Below are positions 63,701 through 64,000 of a DNA stretch of 64,000 nt, one piece after another. The notes under the pieces were generated by a model that was not told the DNA's origin, made no database searches, and was given only the letters and a program-made list of their open reading frames with translations. Made by a program: the position numbers and the translations under genes. Source of the stretch: Metopolophium dirhodum (Eukaryota; Arthropoda; Insecta; Hemiptera; Aphididae); the NCBI RefSeq assembly GCF_019925205.1, contig NC_083564.1, positions 10,359,491 through 10,423,490 on the forward strand. Direction: 5' to 3'. The first letter of the stretch is position 1. Every line of letters begins with the position of its first letter.

Positions 63701-63934
63701 GTAGTGTACGACCATTATGATCCAACTTTCAATATTAGTAATAGAAAACTTATTAATTTTTATTATTTATTTAGCCTGATAAAAAACAGTAAATCCTACA
63801 GAACAGTGGCATTACTTGTCGTACCTGCAACGTTTGTAACGATTGCGGTTTTATTGGTCAAAGGACTTAATGCAAATCAACGAGGATTGGATATGCTGCT
63901 AGACATTCAATGGGAAACTTTGTGGAAACTAGAC
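57667..63934 (+). CDS. SLC6-family (sodium/neurotransmitter symporter) transporter, exons TM1 to TM5; gene runs off the window
   Basis: Five exons join in phase (57667-57787, 60769-60900, 60998-61140, 61244-61380, 63775-63934) to give 231 codons. Order: TM1 with NVIRLPR, the conserved GGG-TFL turn, TM2 ending FLEITLGQFCQQG, TM3 (VLASVLLAAYYPIIMALSLF), extracellular loop 2 with two Cys (PFPEC, SSDQC), TM4 (WIAMDVLLILLIWIVVVISL) and TM5 (VALLVVPATFVTIAVLL) before VKGLNANQRG and IQWETLWKLD. These match the first half of LeuT-fold Na+/Cl--coupled symporters of about 600 residues. The usual GNxWRFPY signature is altered to ANVIRLPR, so this is a divergent member, possibly an insect-specific orphan. 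The substrate cannot be told. The protein should sit in the plasma membrane. All introns are GT-AG. A further N-terminal exon probably lies at 34808-35398. Confidence 0.85.
58626..59286. mobile_element. TIR element with CAGGGCGATTCACC end, copy 2
   Basis: Left TACAGGGCGATTCACCAAGC and right complement TACAGAGTGATTACCAAGT pair. TATA flanks both ends. The right half is related to the left half of copy 1 (52871) in inverted form, showing long internal inverted repeats. Non-coding. The plus-strand frame at 58853-59041 is part of the repeat. Confidence 0.6.
60100..60240. repeat. Fragment of G-run / AGCCCCC repeat
   Basis: AATTGGGGGGAGCTTTAGG, CTGAGCCCCCCAAATATTTC and TTTTAGCCTCCC recall the element at 2148-2318. 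No complete ends. Confidence 0.35.
60285..60420 (-). repeat. Dispersed repeat family, end B fragment
   Basis: GTGTTAAATTTTAATTCAAT, then AACGATTATGG and related words match the complement of end B. Confidence 0.45.
60769..60900 (+). CDS. SLC6 exon: TM2
   Basis: Acceptor ATATATAG|GTACAT completes the third Gly codon of the GGG turn. Encodes TFLVSYLAVAIVFGVPLLFL and LEITLGQFCQQG, then TTKLWRAVPLLK. LExxLGQ is a strongly conserved SLC6 motif at the end of TM2. Phase 1 in, phase 1 out, donor AAAAG|GTATAC. Confidence 0.9.
60998..61140 (+). CDS. SLC6 exon: TM3 and start of extracellular loop 2
   Basis: Acceptor TTTTATAG|GTGTCG, donor CTTTTAT|GTAAGT. Phase 1 in, phase 0 out. Encodes GVGFVKVLASVLLAAYYPI and IMALSLFYGSRSI, including the paired Tyr (AYYP) at the position of the conserved TM3 Tyr, then PFPEC with the first loop Cys. 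The intron before it is only 97 bp. Confidence 0.9.
61244..61380 (+). CDS. SLC6 exon: loop 2 and TM4
   Basis: Acceptor ATTATAG|CAAGGA, donor GATAAG|GTACGT. Phase 0 in, phase 2 out. Encodes the second loop Cys (SSDQC), a short amphipathic stretch, then TM4 after LSWQW. No N-x-S/T glycosylation site lies between the two Cys. Confidence 0.85.
62421..62670. repeat. Foldback element, about 85-90 bp arms
   Basis: Left arm 62421-62505 (ATGGACTGCAAACGA ... GAGAGTCTTGTACAAG ... TATAATGCA) pairs imperfectly with the complement of 62581-62670 (ATGGACTGGAAACGA ... GAGAGTCTTGTACGAG ... ATAATGCAG). A 75-bp loop separates them. No target duplication was identified. Confidence 0.7.
62975..63115 (+). repeat. 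SINE-like dispersed repeat
   Basis: GCGCCGGTTCAAACCTCGG resembles a pol III B box (GGTTCRAxxC) and is followed by GGGTGGCATTTTTCTTCGG and CACCCGGGCATGGCAGCC, unlike the AT-rich surroundings. No cloverleaf can be drawn, so it is not called a tRNA. Assignment is tentative. Confidence 0.35.
63684..63701. repeat. (CTT)n microsatellite
   Basis: CTTCTTCTTCTTCTTCT in the last intron. Confidence 0.8.
63775..63934 (+). CDS. SLC6 exon: TM5 and start of extracellular loop 3
   Basis: Acceptor TTATTTAG|CCTGAT, donor CTAGAC|GTAAGT. Phase 2 in, phase 0 out. Encodes SLIKNSKSYRTVALLVVPAT, FVTIAVLLVKGLN and DIQWETLWKLD. The order K-x-V-T/A-P then LLVKG matches the SLC6 TM5 region (LLVRGVTLPGA in typical members). 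The remaining seven transmembrane segments lie beyond the window. Confidence 0.85.
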
Positions 63935-64000
63935 GTAAGTTTATTAATTGTTTTAATTTTTACCTTGAATATGATTATTATTATTAAAGTTTTACACTCT

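Larger units (their letters stand above)
61381..63774 (+). other. SLC6 intron (2394 bp)
   Basis: Contains the foldback at 62421-62670, a SINE-like segment at 62975-63115 and a CTT microsatellite near 63684-63701. Minus-strand frames at 62034-62306 and 62293-62670 are not supported as genes. Confidence 0.8.

Overview
The window is AT-rich, intron-rich animal DNA with very low gene density. It has GT-AG introns, many TAGGTA/TACCTA-type simple repeats, TTAGG-type telomeric motifs and a heavy load of short hAT-like DNA transposons. Together these suggest an insect, most likely an aphid. The species assignment is inference from repeat style and cannot be proved from the sequence alone. No operon, CRISPR array, tRNA or rRNA was recognised.

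Layout. (1) 1-203: the last coding exon of an unidentified gene on the + strand, with an acidic Asn/Tyr-rich tail. (2) 204-4277: intergenic DNA with a 5'-truncated LINE (about 1.49-1.93 kb), small terminal-inverted-repeat (TIR) or foldback elements, then the probable promoter and 5' UTR of the next gene. (3) 4278-6659: an intact, intronless cullin-3 gene (793 codons) with a 7-codon upstream ORF whose stop overlaps the cullin ATG. (4) 6.7-34.8 kb: a gene desert made of hAT-like elements with 8-bp target-site duplications, seven or more copies of one dispersed repeat family, a telomere-motif palindrome, a triple-nested transposon cluster, decayed transposase genes and an R1-like LINE remnant. 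(5) 34.8 kb to the window end: exons of an SLC6 (sodium/neurotransmitter symporter) gene on the + strand. A GC-rich putative N-terminal exon at 34808-35398 is followed by a 22-kb intron, then five securely joined exons (57667-57787, 60769-60900, 60998-61140, 61244-61380, 63775-63934) covering TM1 to TM5. The gene runs off the right edge.

The two recognisable genes have unrelated roles: cullin-3 is a ubiquitin-ligase scaffold and the SLC6 gene encodes a plasma-membrane solute transporter. CpG-rich islands at about 20.4-21.0, 49.0-49.9 and 57.2-57.5 kb could be promoters or alternative first exons of the SLC6 gene, but no transcript evidence is available here.

I found no convincing new multi-gene system. 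The most unusual things are a perfect 270-bp inverted repeat at 43.3/45.4 kb, a head-to-head TTAGG palindrome at 12.8 kb, the intronless cullin-3 with its ATGA-overlapping uORF, an SLC6 protein with a strongly altered TM1 signature, and the nested hAT cluster at 27.8-28.9 kb.
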